A stretch of 64,000 nucleotides of DNA from Kosakonia sp. H02 (GTDB taxonomy: Bacteria; Pseudomonadota; Gammaproteobacteria; Enterobacterales; Enterobacteriaceae). Under the pieces are notes generated by a model. That model saw nothing but the letters and a program-made list of their open reading frames with translations. It ran no database searches and was not told the origin of the DNA. Both the position numbers and the translations under genes were made by a program. The stretch is from NCBI GenBank assembly GCA_030704225.1, contig CP131915.1, positions 1,426,001 through 1,490,000 of the forward strand, in the 5' to 3' direction. Position 1 is the stretch's first letter. The number at the start of each line of letters is the position of its first letter. Of the stretch, positions 17,079 through 26,845 are shown one piece after another.

Positions 17079-18416
17079 TTAATGCGCGTCGATAAAGACG
17101 ATTTTCAGCAGGAACAGCACCGCCACCACAATGACGCACGGGCTGAGGTCGCGCAGGCGGCCGGTACCGATTTTCATCACGCAGTAGGAGATAAAGCCCA
17201 GCGCGATACCCTCGGTAATGGAGAAGCTAAACGGCATCATCACGGCGGTGATAAACGCCGGTACCGCTTCTGTCATATCTTCCCATTTCACACGCGCAAG
17301 GCTGGATGTCATCAATACGCCCACGTAAATCAGCGCACCCGCAGCAGCGTAAGCCGGAACCATGCCCGCCAGCGGCGACAGGAAGATAACCAGCAGGAAC
17401 AACAGACCGACCACGACGGCCGTCAGGCCAGTGCGACCACCTACGGAAACGCCGGAAGACGATTCGATATACGCCGTCACTGAAGAGGTGCCGATAAAGG
17501 AACCGGCCACTGAGGAGATACTGTCGACAAACAGCGCCTGCTTCATCCGCGGGAATTTGCCGTTTTCGTCCACCAGCCCGGCTTTATCGGTCACGCCAAT
17601 CAGCGTACCGGAGGAGTCGAACAGGTTCACCAGCATAAACGAGAAGATAACGCCCGCCAGACCGATATTGAACGAGCCAGCCAGATCTACATTGCCGACG
17701 ACGGTTGCCACGCTTGGCGGCGCGGAAACAATGCCGTGATATTGCACATCGCCCAGCAGCCAGCCCAAAAGCGTCGTCACCACAATGGAGACCAGCACGG
17801 CGGCGTGGATATTACGCGACGCCAGAATGGCGATGATGAAGAAACCAAGAACGCCCAGCAGCACGCTGTGTGAGGTTAAGTTACCAATGCTAACCAGCGT
17901 ATCTTTGTTCGGCACAATCACGCCCGCGTTTTTCAGGCCCATCATGCCGATAAACAGACCGATACCGCTGGTGATGCCGACGCGCAGGCTGACCGGGATA
18001 TTGGCAATCATCCAGTAACGCACGCGGAAAATGGTCAGCAGCAGCAGACCGACAGCGCCCCAGAATATTGCGCCCATACCGATTTGCCAGGAAAGCCCCA
18101 TTGCGCCAACGACAACGAACGCGAAGAAGGCGTTCAGGCCCATTGCCGGTGCCAGCGCCACCGGCAGGTTGGCAAAAAGCCCCATCAAAATACTCCCGAA
18201 GGCAGCAATCAGACAGGTGGTCACAAATACTGCGCTGGTATCCATCCCGGCGACGCCCAGAATCTGGGGGTTAACAAAAACGATATACACCATCGTCAAA
18301 AACGTCGTGAAACCGGCGATTACTTCGGTACGTGCCGTTGTACCGTGCTCGCGCAATTTAAACACGCGGTCGAGCAATCCCTGGTTTGAGGCCTGGGAAG
18401 TCTGTTGTTGGCTCAT
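17079..18416 (-). CDS. adeP: adenine permease AdeP
   Basis: Inner-membrane proton:adenine symporter of the AzgA-like NCS2 family. I take the ATG at 18416 (MSQQQTSQASNQGLL), giving 445 residues as in E. coli; a TTG two codons earlier is a poorer start. The sequence is strongly hydrophobic with 12 or more membrane helices and contains LAPAMGLNAFFAF (helix 3), the GTSSVTAYIESSSGVSVGGRTG substrate-site region split over helices 9-10, and a C-terminal FIDAH. Divergent from yieH. Confidence 0.95.
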   Translation of the reverse strand: MSQQQTSQASNQGLLDRVFKLREHGTTARTEVIAGFTTFLTMVYIVFVNPQILGVAGMDTSAVFVTTCLIAAFGSILMGLFANLPVALAPAMGLNAFFAFVVVGAMGLSWQIGMGAIFWGAVGLLLLTIFRVRYWMIANIPVSLRVGITSGIGLFIGMMGLKNAGVIVPNKDTLVSIGNLTSHSVLLGVLGFFIIAILASRNIHAAVLVSIVVTTLLGWLLGDVQYHGIVSAPPSVATVVGNVDLAGSFNIGLAGVIFSFMLVNLFDSSGTLIGVTDKAGLVDENGKFPRMKQALFVDSISSVAGSFIGTSSVTAYIESSSGVSVGGRTGLTAVVVGLLFLLVIFLSPLAGMVPAYAAAGALIYVGVLMTSSLARVKWEDMTEAVPAFITAVMMPFSFSITEGIALGFISYCVMKIGTGRLRDLSPCVIVVAVLFLLKIVFIDAH

Positions 18417-18583
18417 TATCAATTTCCGGAATAGGAGGGAAAATTCGTCGCTATCCTATACCAAAATGAGACAATGTTGACGCTTATCACTCACTTTTTT
18501 TCATTGAATTTGCTTATACGGCAACGATTGCGTCCCGCAATCTGCGTTAAGTAAACGGTAAACTTGCAATAACAGGAAATGGC

Positions 18584-19249
18584 ATGTCCCCCATTGAAGC
18601 GATCTTTTTCGACTGTGACGGCACCCTGGTCGACAGTGAAGTAATTTGTTCCCGCGCCTACGTGCATATGTTTGCGGAATTTGGCATCTCGCTGGATCTG
18701 GAAGAGGTGTTTAAGCGTTTTAAAGGCATGAAACTGTACGAGATTATTGATGTTATCGGCGAGGAGCACGGTAAAAAGCTGGATAAGGCGGCGCTGGAAC
18801 CCGTCTATCGCGCAGAAGTCGCGCGTCTGTTTGATAGCGAGCTGGAAGTTATTGCCGGCGCGAATGCATTACTGGACGCAGTCAGCGTGCCAATGTGTGT
18901 TGTCTCTAACGGTCCGGTCAGCAAAATGCAGCACTCGTTGGGAAAACTTGGGATGCTGCACCACTTTCCTGACAAACTGTTTAGCGGCTATGACATCCAG
19001 CGCTGGAAGCCCGATCCGGCGTTAATGTACCATGCAGCACAGGCGCTGAATGTTTCTCCGGCAAATTGCATTCTGGTGGATGATTCCACCGCCGGAGCAC
19101 AATCAGGCATTGCGGCAGGAATGGAAGTCTTTTATTTCTGCGCCGATCCGCATAACTTGCCTATTGATCACCCGAAAGTGACGACGTTCACTGATTTAGC
19201 GCAGTTGCCGGAGCTGTGGCGCGCACGCGGGTGGTCCGTTACGCGTTAA
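18584..19249 (+). CDS. yieH: HAD phosphatase YieH (6-phosphogluconate phosphatase)
   Basis: Beta-phosphoglucomutase-like HAD phosphatase; E. coli YieH dephosphorylates 6-phosphogluconate among other substrates. It has 221 residues, as in E. coli, with motif I FFDCDGTLVDSE (nucleophile D10), motif II VVSNGP, the conserved lysine in RWKPDP and motif IV LVDDSTAGAQSG. Cytoplasmic. Lies 25 bp before cbrC in the same direction, so the two are probably co-transcribed. Confidence 0.94.
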   Translation: MSPIEAIFFDCDGTLVDSEVICSRAYVHMFAEFGISLDLEEVFKRFKGMKLYEIIDVIGEEHGKKLDKAALEPVYRAEVARLFDSELEVIAGANALLDAVSVPMCVVSNGPVSKMQHSLGKLGMLHHFPDKLFSGYDIQRWKPDPALMYHAAQALNVSPANCILVDDSTAGAQSGIAAGMEVFYFCADPHNLPIDHPKVTTFTDLAQLPELWRARGWSVTR

Positions 19250-19274
19250 TCTAACCTTTAAACAGGATGTTTTT

Positions 19275-19862
19275 ATGGAACAGAACAGTCGCCCTCTACC
19301 GGTATTTAAATACCACCCGCAGCCCCTGGAAACGGGCGTTTTTTCAGAAGCCAAAACCGTGACTTGTGCCTGTTGTGCGCAGTCAACCAGCGTGTATTAC
19401 ACCAATCCTTTCTATACCACAGAGGATGTCGATACCCTCTGCCCCTGGTGTATAGCCGATGGTTCGGCGGCGACGAAATTTAGCGGGAGTTTTCAGGATG
19501 ATTGCAGTATTGAGGGTGTGGAGAGTGAATTCGACGAAGAAGGCGAGTTTACCGGCATCAAAAATCCGTGGTCAGAAGCCAGCTTAACCGAGCTGACGCA
19601 GCGCACGCCCGGCTACTGCGGATGGCAGCAGGAGTACTGGCTGGCACACTGCAACGATTTTTGCGCATTTGTTGGCTATGTCGGCTGGGCGGAAATTGCC
19701 GATAAACTCGATCAGTTTGTCGATCTGCAAGCGGATTGCCAGGCATTCGGTGTGGATTACCAGAAGCTACCGGAATATCTGCGCGATGGCGGCGACTGCC
19801 AGGGCTATCTCTTCCGCTGCTTGCATTGTGGGAAGCTGCGCCTGTGGGCAGATTTTTCCTGA
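19275..19862 (+). CDS. cbrC: UPF0167 protein CbrC
   Basis: Cytoplasmic protein of 195 residues, the E. coli CbrC (YieJ) length. Four cysteine pairs are visible: CACC near residue 34, CPWC near 58, and CLHCGK near the C-terminus (two pairs if the nearby CGW and C are counted), suggesting metal binding. In E. coli cbrC was linked to colicin E2 tolerance through the CreBC system; I have no evidence for its molecular role. It shares a bidirectional terminator with phoU. Confidence 0.9.
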   Translation: MEQNSRPLPVFKYHPQPLETGVFSEAKTVTCACCAQSTSVYYTNPFYTTEDVDTLCPWCIADGSAATKFSGSFQDDCSIEGVESEFDEEGEFTGIKNPWSEASLTELTQRTPGYCGWQQEYWLAHCNDFCAFVGYVGWAEIADKLDQFVDLQADCQAFGVDYQKLPEYLRDGGDCQGYLFRCLHCGKLRLWADFS

Positions 19863-19890
19863 CCGTTGCGCAGTAAATCAGCCGGAAAAC

Positions 19891-19919
19891 AAAACCCCCT
19901 CATCAACGAGGGGGTTTTT
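19891..19919. terminator. bidirectional terminator for cbrC and phoU
   Basis: CCCCCTC (19895-19901) pairs with GAGGGGG (19908-19914); the stem is bordered by AAAA on the left and TTTTT on the right, so both strands give a hairpin plus T-run. It sits between the two convergent stop codons. Confidence 0.92.
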
Positions 19920-19926
19920 ATTGACA

Positions 19927-20652
19927 TCACTCTTTGGGATCTTTGCCGGCGAGCAGCTTGTCCAGCTCGTCGCCGCCAACGTGACGGAAGTCCTGACCCT
20001 TCACGAAGTAGAAGATGTATTCGCAGATGTTCTGGCAGCGATCTCCAATACGCTCGATGGAGCGCGCGCAGAACAGAGCGGTGAGTACGCTTGGGATAGT
20101 GCGGGGATCTTCCATCATGTAGGTCATTAACTGACGCACAATGCCTTCGTATTCCTGATCCACTTTCTTATCTTCACGATAGATACGCACTGCTTCGTCG
20201 AGATCCATACGGGCGAACGCGTCCAGCACATCATGCAGCATCTGCACGGTGTGGCGGCCTAACGACTCCAGGCTCACCAGCAACGGCTGGTGCTGCTGGG
20301 AGAACTTCTCAAGCGCGGTACGGCAGATTTTGTCCGCCACATCACCAATACGTTCCAGCTCGGCGATAGTTTTGATGATCGCCATTACCAGGCGTAAATC
20401 GCTCGCCGTCGGCTGACGCTTGGCGATAATGCGCACGCAGGCTTCGTCGATGGCGACTTCCATCATATTGACCTGCTTGTCACCCTCAACAACGCGCTTT
20501 GCCAGCTCGCTGTCCTGGTTGTGCATGGCGGTGATCGCATCAGAAAGCTGCTGCTCCACCATTCCACCCATGGTCATGACCTGAGTGCGAATGTTTTCCA
20601 GCTCAGCGTTGAACTGTCCGGAAATGTGTTTGTTAAGGTTGAGATTGTCCAT
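19927..20652 (-). CDS. phoU: phosphate signalling regulator PhoU
   Basis: Negative regulator that links the PstSCAB transporter to the PhoR sensor kinase and limits phosphate uptake. The ATG at 20652 (MDNLNLNKHISGQFN) gives 241 residues, as in E. coli; an upstream in-frame extension is not conserved. Two PhoU helical-bundle repeats are visible, each with an ExxxxRIGDxxxxI metal-binding pattern (ELERIGDVADKI and SIERIGDRCQNI). Last gene of pstSCAB-phoU. Confidence 0.98.
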   Translation of the reverse strand: MDNLNLNKHISGQFNAELENIRTQVMTMGGMVEQQLSDAITAMHNQDSELAKRVVEGDKQVNMMEVAIDEACVRIIAKRQPTASDLRLVMAIIKTIAELERIGDVADKICRTALEKFSQQHQPLLVSLESLGRHTVQMLHDVLDAFARMDLDEAVRIYREDKKVDQEYEGIVRQLMTYMMEDPRTIPSVLTALFCARSIERIGDRCQNICEYIFYFVKGQDFRHVGGDELDKLLAGKDPKE

Positions 20653-20720
20653 GGTGCACTCCAAATGCCCGACAGATTTCACGTGGTAACGAGGTTGCTA
20701 GCACCTTTGCGGTTCGGCAA

Positions 20721-21494
<774 letters not shown>

Positions 21495-21540
21495 TTATCT
21501 CTTTCCTCAACTCGACGCCGCTTTCGCCGCGTCGCAAAAA

Positions 21541-22431
21541 TTAACCGTGTTTACCCTTGGCGAAAATGACGCGCGCCAGAATATTCAACAACAGTACGCA
21601 GAGCGTGATAATCAGCACCCCGGCCCAGGCCAATTGCTGCCATTCGGCAAAGGGGCTCATGGCGAATTTGAAAATGGTCACCGGCAGGTTCGCGATAGGC
21701 TGCATCATATCGGTGCTCCAGAACTGGTTGGAGAGCGCGGTAAACAGCAATGGCGCCGTTTCACCGGCAATACGCGCAACCGCCAGCAACACGCCGGTCA
21801 TAATCCCGGAAACAGACGCTTTCAGCGTGATGGCGGAAATCATCTTCCATTTTGGCGTACCCAGCGCGTAAGCGGCTTCGCGCAGGCTATCCGGCACCAG
21901 TTTCAGCATGTTTTCCGTGGTACGAATCACGATCGGTACCTGAAGCAGCGCCAGCGCAATCACGCCCGCCCAACCGGAGAAGTGCTGCATCTGCGCCACA
22001 ACGATGGTGTAGACAAACAGCCCCACCACAATAGAGGGCGCGGAGAGCAAAATGTCGTTGATAAAACGGATAATTTCCGCAAGCCAGGATTTGCGGCCAT
22101 ACTCCGCCAGATAAATCCCCGCCATAATACCCAACGGTGTACCAATAACGGTTGCCCACAGGATCAGCAGGCCGCTACCGGCAAGGGCGTTCGCCAGACC
22201 ACCGCCTGCGGTATTCGGCGGCGGCGTCATTTCCGTAAACAGCGCCAGCGACATGCCGTCAAAACCGCGCGTTACGGTGGATAACAGGATCCATACCAGC
22301 CAGAACAGACCGAACGCCATGGTCGCCATTGAGAGCGTCAGGGCGATACGGTTTTTCAGGCGGCGCTTAGCCTGCATCTTGCGGCGCGATTCAGCGAGCT
22401 GCGCAGTGCTTTGCATTTCAAGCGTAGCCAT
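21541..22431 (-). CDS. pstA: phosphate ABC transporter permease PstA
   Basis: One of the two inner-membrane channel subunits for phosphate uptake; 296 residues as in E. coli, with six predicted helices and the permease EAA loop REAAYALGTPKWKMISAITL that contacts PstB. The start ATG overlaps the pstC stop by 1 bp, indicating coupled translation of the two permeases. Confidence 0.98.
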   Translation of the reverse strand: MATLEMQSTAQLAESRRKMQAKRRLKNRIALTLSMATMAFGLFWLVWILLSTVTRGFDGMSLALFTEMTPPPNTAGGGLANALAGSGLLILWATVIGTPLGIMAGIYLAEYGRKSWLAEIIRFINDILLSAPSIVVGLFVYTIVVAQMQHFSGWAGVIALALLQVPIVIRTTENMLKLVPDSLREAAYALGTPKWKMISAITLKASVSGIMTGVLLAVARIAGETAPLLFTALSNQFWSTDMMQPIANLPVTIFKFAMSPFAEWQQLAWAGVLIITLCVLLLNILARVIFAKGKHG

Positions 22432-23390
22432 CAGCGTGCCCCCTCGTTTTTCGCCAGGCGCAGGATCATAAATTTAGAGATAGCCAACACGATAAAGGTG
22501 ATCACGAACAGGATCAGGCCCAGTTCCATCAGCGCGGCAACGTGCAAGCCCGATTCCGCTTCGGCGAACTCATTCGCCAGCGCGGACGTAATACTGTTGC
22601 CTGGCATAAACAGCGAAGCACTGTCGAGTTGGTAGGTGTTGCCGATGATAAAGGTCACCGCCATGGTTTCACCCAGCGCGCGCCCCAGTCCCAGCATCAC
22701 GCCACCGATCACCCCGTTTTTGGTAAAAGGCAACACGATGCGCCAGATAACCTCCCAGGTGGTGCAGCCAATGCCGTAGGCCGACTCTTTCATCATTACC
22801 GGCGTTTGTTCGAAGACATCGCGCATCACCGCCGCAATGTACGGAATAATCATAATCGCGAGGATAACCCCGGCAGCCAGAATCCCGATACCGAACGCCG
22901 GGCCGGAGAAGAGCGCGCCCACGAACGGGATAGTGGAAAGCACATTGCCTACCGGCTCCTGGAAGTAGGTCGCAAACAGCGGCGCGAAGATAAACAGCCC
23001 CCACATGCCATAGACGATACTCGGGATAGCGGCCAGCAGTTCGATGGCGATGCCCAGCGGACGCTTCAGCCAGCCTGGCGACAGTTCCGTCAGAAACAGC
23101 GCGATACCGAAGCTCACCGGAACGGCAATCAGCAGTGCGATAACAGACGTGACGACAGTCCCGTAAATGGGCACCAACGCACCGTAAATATCGTTCGGCG
23201 CATCCCACTCTTTGGTCCACAGAAAGGAGAAACCAAACTTCTGAATGCTTGGCCAGGAGGAGAAAATCAACGACACAATAATGCCGCTGAGCAGCAATAA
23301 CACAATCAGCGCAGCCAGTCTTACCAGTGCGCTGAAAATCATGTCGCCTTTTTTACCCGGTGGGTTAAATGCCGGCTTGGTTGCAGCCAT
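22431..23390 (-). CDS. pstC: phosphate ABC transporter permease PstC
   Basis: Partner of PstA in the membrane channel; 319 residues as in E. coli. Six helices and an EAA loop (KESAYGIGCTTWEVIWRIVLP) are visible, preceded by the periplasmic-exposed segment SFLWTKEWDAPNDIYG. It follows pstS after a 125-bp gap that holds two REP units, a layout that allows PstS to be made in excess over the membrane subunits. Confidence 0.98.
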   Translation of the reverse strand: MAATKPAFNPPGKKGDMIFSALVRLAALIVLLLLSGIIVSLIFSSWPSIQKFGFSFLWTKEWDAPNDIYGALVPIYGTVVTSVIALLIAVPVSFGIALFLTELSPGWLKRPLGIAIELLAAIPSIVYGMWGLFIFAPLFATYFQEPVGNVLSTIPFVGALFSGPAFGIGILAAGVILAIMIIPYIAAVMRDVFEQTPVMMKESAYGIGCTTWEVIWRIVLPFTKNGVIGGVMLGLGRALGETMAVTFIIGNTYQLDSASLFMPGNSITSALANEFAEAESGLHVAALMELGLILFVITFIVLAISKFMILRLAKNEGAR

Positions 23391-23424
23391 AAAATACTCT
23401 TCAGTTAGAACGTCTTACGAAGTT

Positions 23425-23494
23425 GCCCGCAGGCGCTTGCGCTTACCGGGCCTACAGAGGATCTGTAAGGCGGATGGTGTAAGCGCCATCCGCC
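23425..23494. repeat. BIME between pstS and pstC
   Basis: Two REP-type palindromes, 23425-23457 (ending ACCGGGCCTACAG) and 23469-23494 (GGCGGATGGTGT...GCCATCCGCC), lie in the transcribed gap. Such intercistronic REPs stabilise the upstream message, here pstS. Confidence 0.82.
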
Positions 23495-23515
23495 ATGTTC
23501 TTCAAATTTCAGCGA

Positions 23516-24556
23516 TTAGTAAACTGCTTTACCGCTGCTGTCTTTTACGCTGGTTTTCCAGGCTGCGCGAACTTGTTCAACAACGCTATCCGGCAGGGTG
23601 GCGTAGTCAAGGTCGTTAGCTTGTTTGCCGCCTTTTTTGTAGGCCCAGTCAAAGAATTTCAGCACTTCAGCGCCTTGTTCAGGTTTGGCCTGCTCTTTGT
23701 GTACCAGGATAAAGGTGGTGGAGGTGATTGGCCACACATCCGCGCCTTTCTGGTTTGTCAGGTCCTGAGCGAAGGATTTGCTCCAGTCGATATCTTTCGC
23801 CGCGTTAGAGAAGCTCTCTTCAGTCGGGCTAACGGCTTTGCCGTCGGCAGAGATCAATTTGGTGTAGGTCAGGTTGTTCTGCTTAGCGTAAGCATATTCA
23901 ACATAGCCAATAGAGCCCGGCAGACGCTGTACGAATGCCGCGATACCGTCGTTACCTTTACCGCCCAGACCGGTCGGCCAGTTAACCGTTGAGCCAGAGC
24001 CGACTTTGGATTTCCACTCTTCGTTCACTTTCGCCAGGTAGCTGGTGAAAACGAAAGAGGTACCGGAACCGTCAGCGCGGCGAACCACAGCAATATTCTG
24101 AGAAGGCAGTTTCAGGCCTGGGTTGAGCTTAGCGATTGCTGCGTCATCCCATTTTTTGATATTACCCAGGTAGATGTCGCCCAGGGTTTTACCGTCGAGC
24201 ACCAGCTCACCGGCTTTCACGCCCGGAACGTTGATAGCCAGTACGATCCCGCCGATAACAGTCGGGAACTGGAACAGACCTTCCTGCGCCAGTTTGTCGT
24301 CAGCCAGCGGAGCATCAGATGCACCGAAATCGACAGTTTTAGCGGTAATTTGTTTTACGCCACCGGAAGAGCCGATGCCCTGATAGTTAATCTTATTACC
24401 GGTTTCTTTTTGGTAGGTGTCAGCCCACTTGGCATACACCGGCGCAGGGAAAGTTGCACCCGCACCAGTCAGGCTAGCGGCGGCGTTTACAGCAAAAGCA
24501 CTCAGAGAAAAGGTCGCGGCGACAACAGTTGCGACAGTGGTACGCATAACGTTCAT
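23516..24556 (-). CDS. pstS: periplasmic phosphate-binding protein PstS
   Basis: High-affinity phosphate-binding protein delivering phosphate to PstCA. The ATG at 24556 (MNVMRTTVATVVAAT) is chosen because GGAG lies 7 bp upstream and it yields 346 residues as in E. coli; the longer frame starts inside the Pho-box region. A Sec signal peptide ends near residue 25, followed by ASLTGAGATFPAPVY. The phosphate-site segments GIGSSGGVKQI and RADGSGTSFVF are intact. First gene of the pst operon. Confidence 0.98.
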   Translation of the reverse strand: MNVMRTTVATVVAATFSLSAFAVNAAASLTGAGATFPAPVYAKWADTYQKETGNKINYQGIGSSGGVKQITAKTVDFGASDAPLADDKLAQEGLFQFPTVIGGIVLAINVPGVKAGELVLDGKTLGDIYLGNIKKWDDAAIAKLNPGLKLPSQNIAVVRRADGSGTSFVFTSYLAKVNEEWKSKVGSGSTVNWPTGLGGKGNDGIAAFVQRLPGSIGYVEYAYAKQNNLTYTKLISADGKAVSPTEESFSNAAKDIDWSKSFAQDLTNQKGADVWPITSTTFILVHKEQAKPEQGAEVLKFFDWAYKKGGKQANDLDYATLPDSVVEQVRAAWKTSVKDSSGKAVY

Positions 24557-24603
24557 AATGTCTCCTGCCAGGGATTGTAAATCGTTGTTTGAGTTGCTAC
24601 TCG

Positions 24604-24663
24604 GAGCAAAATAGGACACTTTGATGACAGTTATATGCAACGATTGTTACTGTTTGATGACAG
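24604..24663 (-). promoter_or_regulatory. Pho boxes and promoter of pstS
   Basis: On the minus strand two PhoB-type sites follow each other: CTGTCATCAAACAGTAAC (24646-24663) and CTGTCATCAAAGTGTCC (24614-24630), each with the CTGTCAT heptamer, an AT-rich 4-bp spacer and a degenerate second heptamer. The downstream box merges into a TATTTT -10-like sequence, as in E. coli where PhoB replaces a -35 element. Confidence 0.88.
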
Positions 24664-24806
24664 CAAAAAAATAAAGTTACCGCACTCTTTTAACGACATT
24701 TAAATCAATAGCTTACTTTTTTATGGCTCAGAAAAATTTCAGTCATATTTTATATTTGTGACAATGAAAAAGTAGCTGAACCTGACGATAACCCCTAAAA
24801 AAATGC

Positions 24807-24835
24807 AAAAAAAGAGGCTGCTGAAAGGCAACCTC
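24807..24835 (-). terminator. terminator of glmUS
   Basis: On the minus strand GAGGTTGC and GCAGCCTC (24814-24835) pair with one mismatch, followed by a run of seven T residues (24807-24813 in plus-strand A). It lies 26 bp after the glmS stop. Confidence 0.82.
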
Positions 24836-24861
24836 TTGTTCGTTATTACGGCAGTAAAAAA

Positions 24862-26691
24862 TTATTCCACGGTCACCGATTTCGCCAGGTTACGCGGCTG
24901 GTCAACGTCAGTGCCTTTGATCAGCGCGACGTGGTAAGCCAGCAGTTGCAGCGGCACGGTGTAGAAGATAGGCGCGATAACCTCTTCCACGTGCGGCATT
25001 TCGATGATGTGCATATTGTCGCTGCTGGTGAAGCCAGCATCCTGATCGGCGAAGACATACAGCACGCCGCCACGGGCGCGCACTTCTTCGATGTTGGATT
25101 TCAGTTTTTCCAGCAATTCGTTGTTGGGTGCCACAACGATAACCGGCATATCCGCATCGATCAGCGCCAGCGGGCCATGTTTCAACTCACCGGCGGCATA
25201 GGCTTCTGCGTGAATATAGGAGATCTCTTTCAGCTTCAATGCGCCTTCCAGCGCGATCGGGTACTGATCGCCACGACCGAGGAACAGCGCGTGATGCTTG
25301 TCAGAGAAGTCCTCCGCCAGCGCTTCGATGCGTTTATCCTGCGACAGCATCTGCTCAATACGGCTCGGCAGCGCCTGCAAACCATGAACGATATCGTGTT
25401 CAATGGCTACATCCTGACCTTTCAGGCGGCTCAGTTTCGCCACCAGCATCAACAGCACCGTTAACTGCGTGGTAAATGCTTTGGTCGATGCGACACCGAT
25501 TTCGGTACCCGCATTGGTCATCATTGCCAGGTCGGATTCACGCACCAGCGAGGAGCCCGGCACGTTACAAATCGCCAGCGAACCTAAATAGCCCAGCTCT
25601 TTGGACAGACGCAGAGCGGCCAGCGTATCGGCCGTTTCCCCGGATTGCGATAGCGTAATCATCAGGCTGTTACGACGCACGGCGGATTTGCGATAGCGGA
25701 ATTCAGAGGCGATTTCGACATCGCACGGCACACCGGCCAGCGCTTCAAACCAGTAACGGGAAACCATACCGGAGTTATAAGACGTCCCGCAGGCAACGAT
25801 CTGAATATGCTCGACTTTTGTCAGCATTTCGTTGGCGTTTGGCCCCAGTTCGCTCAGATCCACTTCGCCGTGGCTGATGCGCCCGGTCAGGGTGTTTTTG
25901 ATGGCGTTCGGCTGCTCGTAGATCTCTTTTTGCATGTAGTGGCGATAAATACCTTTATCACCGGCATCGTATTGCAGACTGGATTCGATATCCGGGCGTT
26001 TAATCTGTGCGCCTGATTTATCGAATACCGTCACGCTGCGGCGGGTTACTTCAGCAATATCGCCCTCTTCGAGGAAGATAAAGCGGCGAGTCACCGGCAG
26101 TAAGGCCAACTGATCGGACGCGATAAAGTTTTCACCCATACCGAGACCGATAACCAGCGGGCTACCAGAGCGCGCGGCCAGCAGCGTATCAGGATGGCGC
26201 GTATCCATAATCACCGTGCCGTAAGCGCCGCGTAACTGTGGGATGGCGCGCAGTACCGCTTCACGCAGCGTACCGCCCTGTTCCAGCTCCCAGTGCACCA
26301 GGTGCGCGATCACTTCAGTATCGGTTTCAGAAACAAAGACATAGCCACGCGCTTGTAACGTTTCGCGCAGCGGTTCATGGTTTTCGATAATGCCGTTATG
26401 GACGACGACGATATGGTCAGACACATGCGGGTGCGCGTTGCCTTCCGACGGCTCACCATGCGTTGCCCAGCGCGTGTGCGCGATACCTGTTCCGCCATGC
26501 AACGGATGGTCTTCCGCCGCCTGGGAGAGCATCTGCACTTTACCGAGGCGACGCAGACGGGTCATGTGACCTTCGTTGTCGACGACGGCTAGACCGGCAG
26601 AGTCATAACCACGGTATTCAAGGCGACGTAAGCCTTCGAGAAGAATTTCTGCAACATCACGCTGCGCGACTGCGCCTACAATTCCACACAT
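24862..26691 (-). CDS. glmS: glucosamine-6-phosphate synthase (glutamine-hydrolysing)
   Basis: Makes glucosamine 6-phosphate from fructose 6-phosphate and glutamine, the entry to peptidoglycan and LPS amino sugars. It has 609 residues as in E. coli: an N-terminal Ntn glutaminase domain with the catalytic cysteine directly after Met (MCGIVGA), RWATHG and the two SIS sugar-isomerase domains with CGTSYNSG and LSQSGETADT, ending in the invariant LAKSVTVE. It is co-transcribed with glmU; in E. coli its translation is controlled by the sRNA GlmZ pairing in the leader just upstream. Confidence 0.98.
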   Translation of the reverse strand: MCGIVGAVAQRDVAEILLEGLRRLEYRGYDSAGLAVVDNEGHMTRLRRLGKVQMLSQAAEDHPLHGGTGIAHTRWATHGEPSEGNAHPHVSDHIVVVHNGIIENHEPLRETLQARGYVFVSETDTEVIAHLVHWELEQGGTLREAVLRAIPQLRGAYGTVIMDTRHPDTLLAARSGSPLVIGLGMGENFIASDQLALLPVTRRFIFLEEGDIAEVTRRSVTVFDKSGAQIKRPDIESSLQYDAGDKGIYRHYMQKEIYEQPNAIKNTLTGRISHGEVDLSELGPNANEMLTKVEHIQIVACGTSYNSGMVSRYWFEALAGVPCDVEIASEFRYRKSAVRRNSLMITLSQSGETADTLAALRLSKELGYLGSLAICNVPGSSLVRESDLAMMTNAGTEIGVASTKAFTTQLTVLLMLVAKLSRLKGQDVAIEHDIVHGLQALPSRIEQMLSQDKRIEALAEDFSDKHHALFLGRGDQYPIALEGALKLKEISYIHAEAYAAGELKHGPLALIDADMPVIVVAPNNELLEKLKSNIEEVRARGGVLYVFADQDAGFTSSDNMHIIEMPHVEEVIAPIFYTVPLQLLAYHVALIKGTDVDQPRNLAKSVTVE

Positions 26692-26841
26692 ATTTTTTGA
26701 TTCCGATTTTGGCGTTATGCCTTTTGTTGTCGGTCAACCTGTATGTCCGTTTTTCGGACGCCCCGAGCCTTGTAGAGAGTGGGGTTATTTTTATAGGTAC
26801 TGCATTAAATCCATTGCCGGATGGCGCTGCGCTTATCCGGA
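26692..26841 (-). promoter_or_regulatory. glmU-glmS intercistronic leader
   Basis: This 150-bp stretch corresponds to the region where, in E. coli, RNase E cuts the glmUS message at the glmU stop and GlmZ activates glmS. Visible parts are a GTCCG-TTTTT-CGGAC hairpin near 26745-26761, which could hide the glmS ribosome site in a distal fold, and a REP unit at the glmU end. The regulatory role is inferred from synteny. Confidence 0.5.
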
Positions 26842-26845
26842 CTAC
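26816..26845. repeat. REP unit overlapping the end of glmU
   Basis: GCCGGATGGCGCTG followed by CGCTTATCCGGACTAC is a single REP palindrome (CCGGAT/ATCCGG). Its edge includes the glmU stop codon, so it forms the immediate 3' end of the glmU message. Confidence 0.75.

Larger units (their letters stand above)
24557..24861 (-). promoter_or_regulatory. pstS upstream region
   Basis: This 305-bp gap between glmS and pstS has no gene. It contains the Pho-regulated promoter of pstS (24604-24663) and, next to glmS, the glmS terminator; the stretch between them (24664-24800) is AT-rich without further recognisable signals. Confidence 0.8.

Noticed and set aside
21505..21535. pstB-pstA hairpin as a terminator
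   Set aside because: No T-run follows on the minus strand; the genes are co-transcribed.
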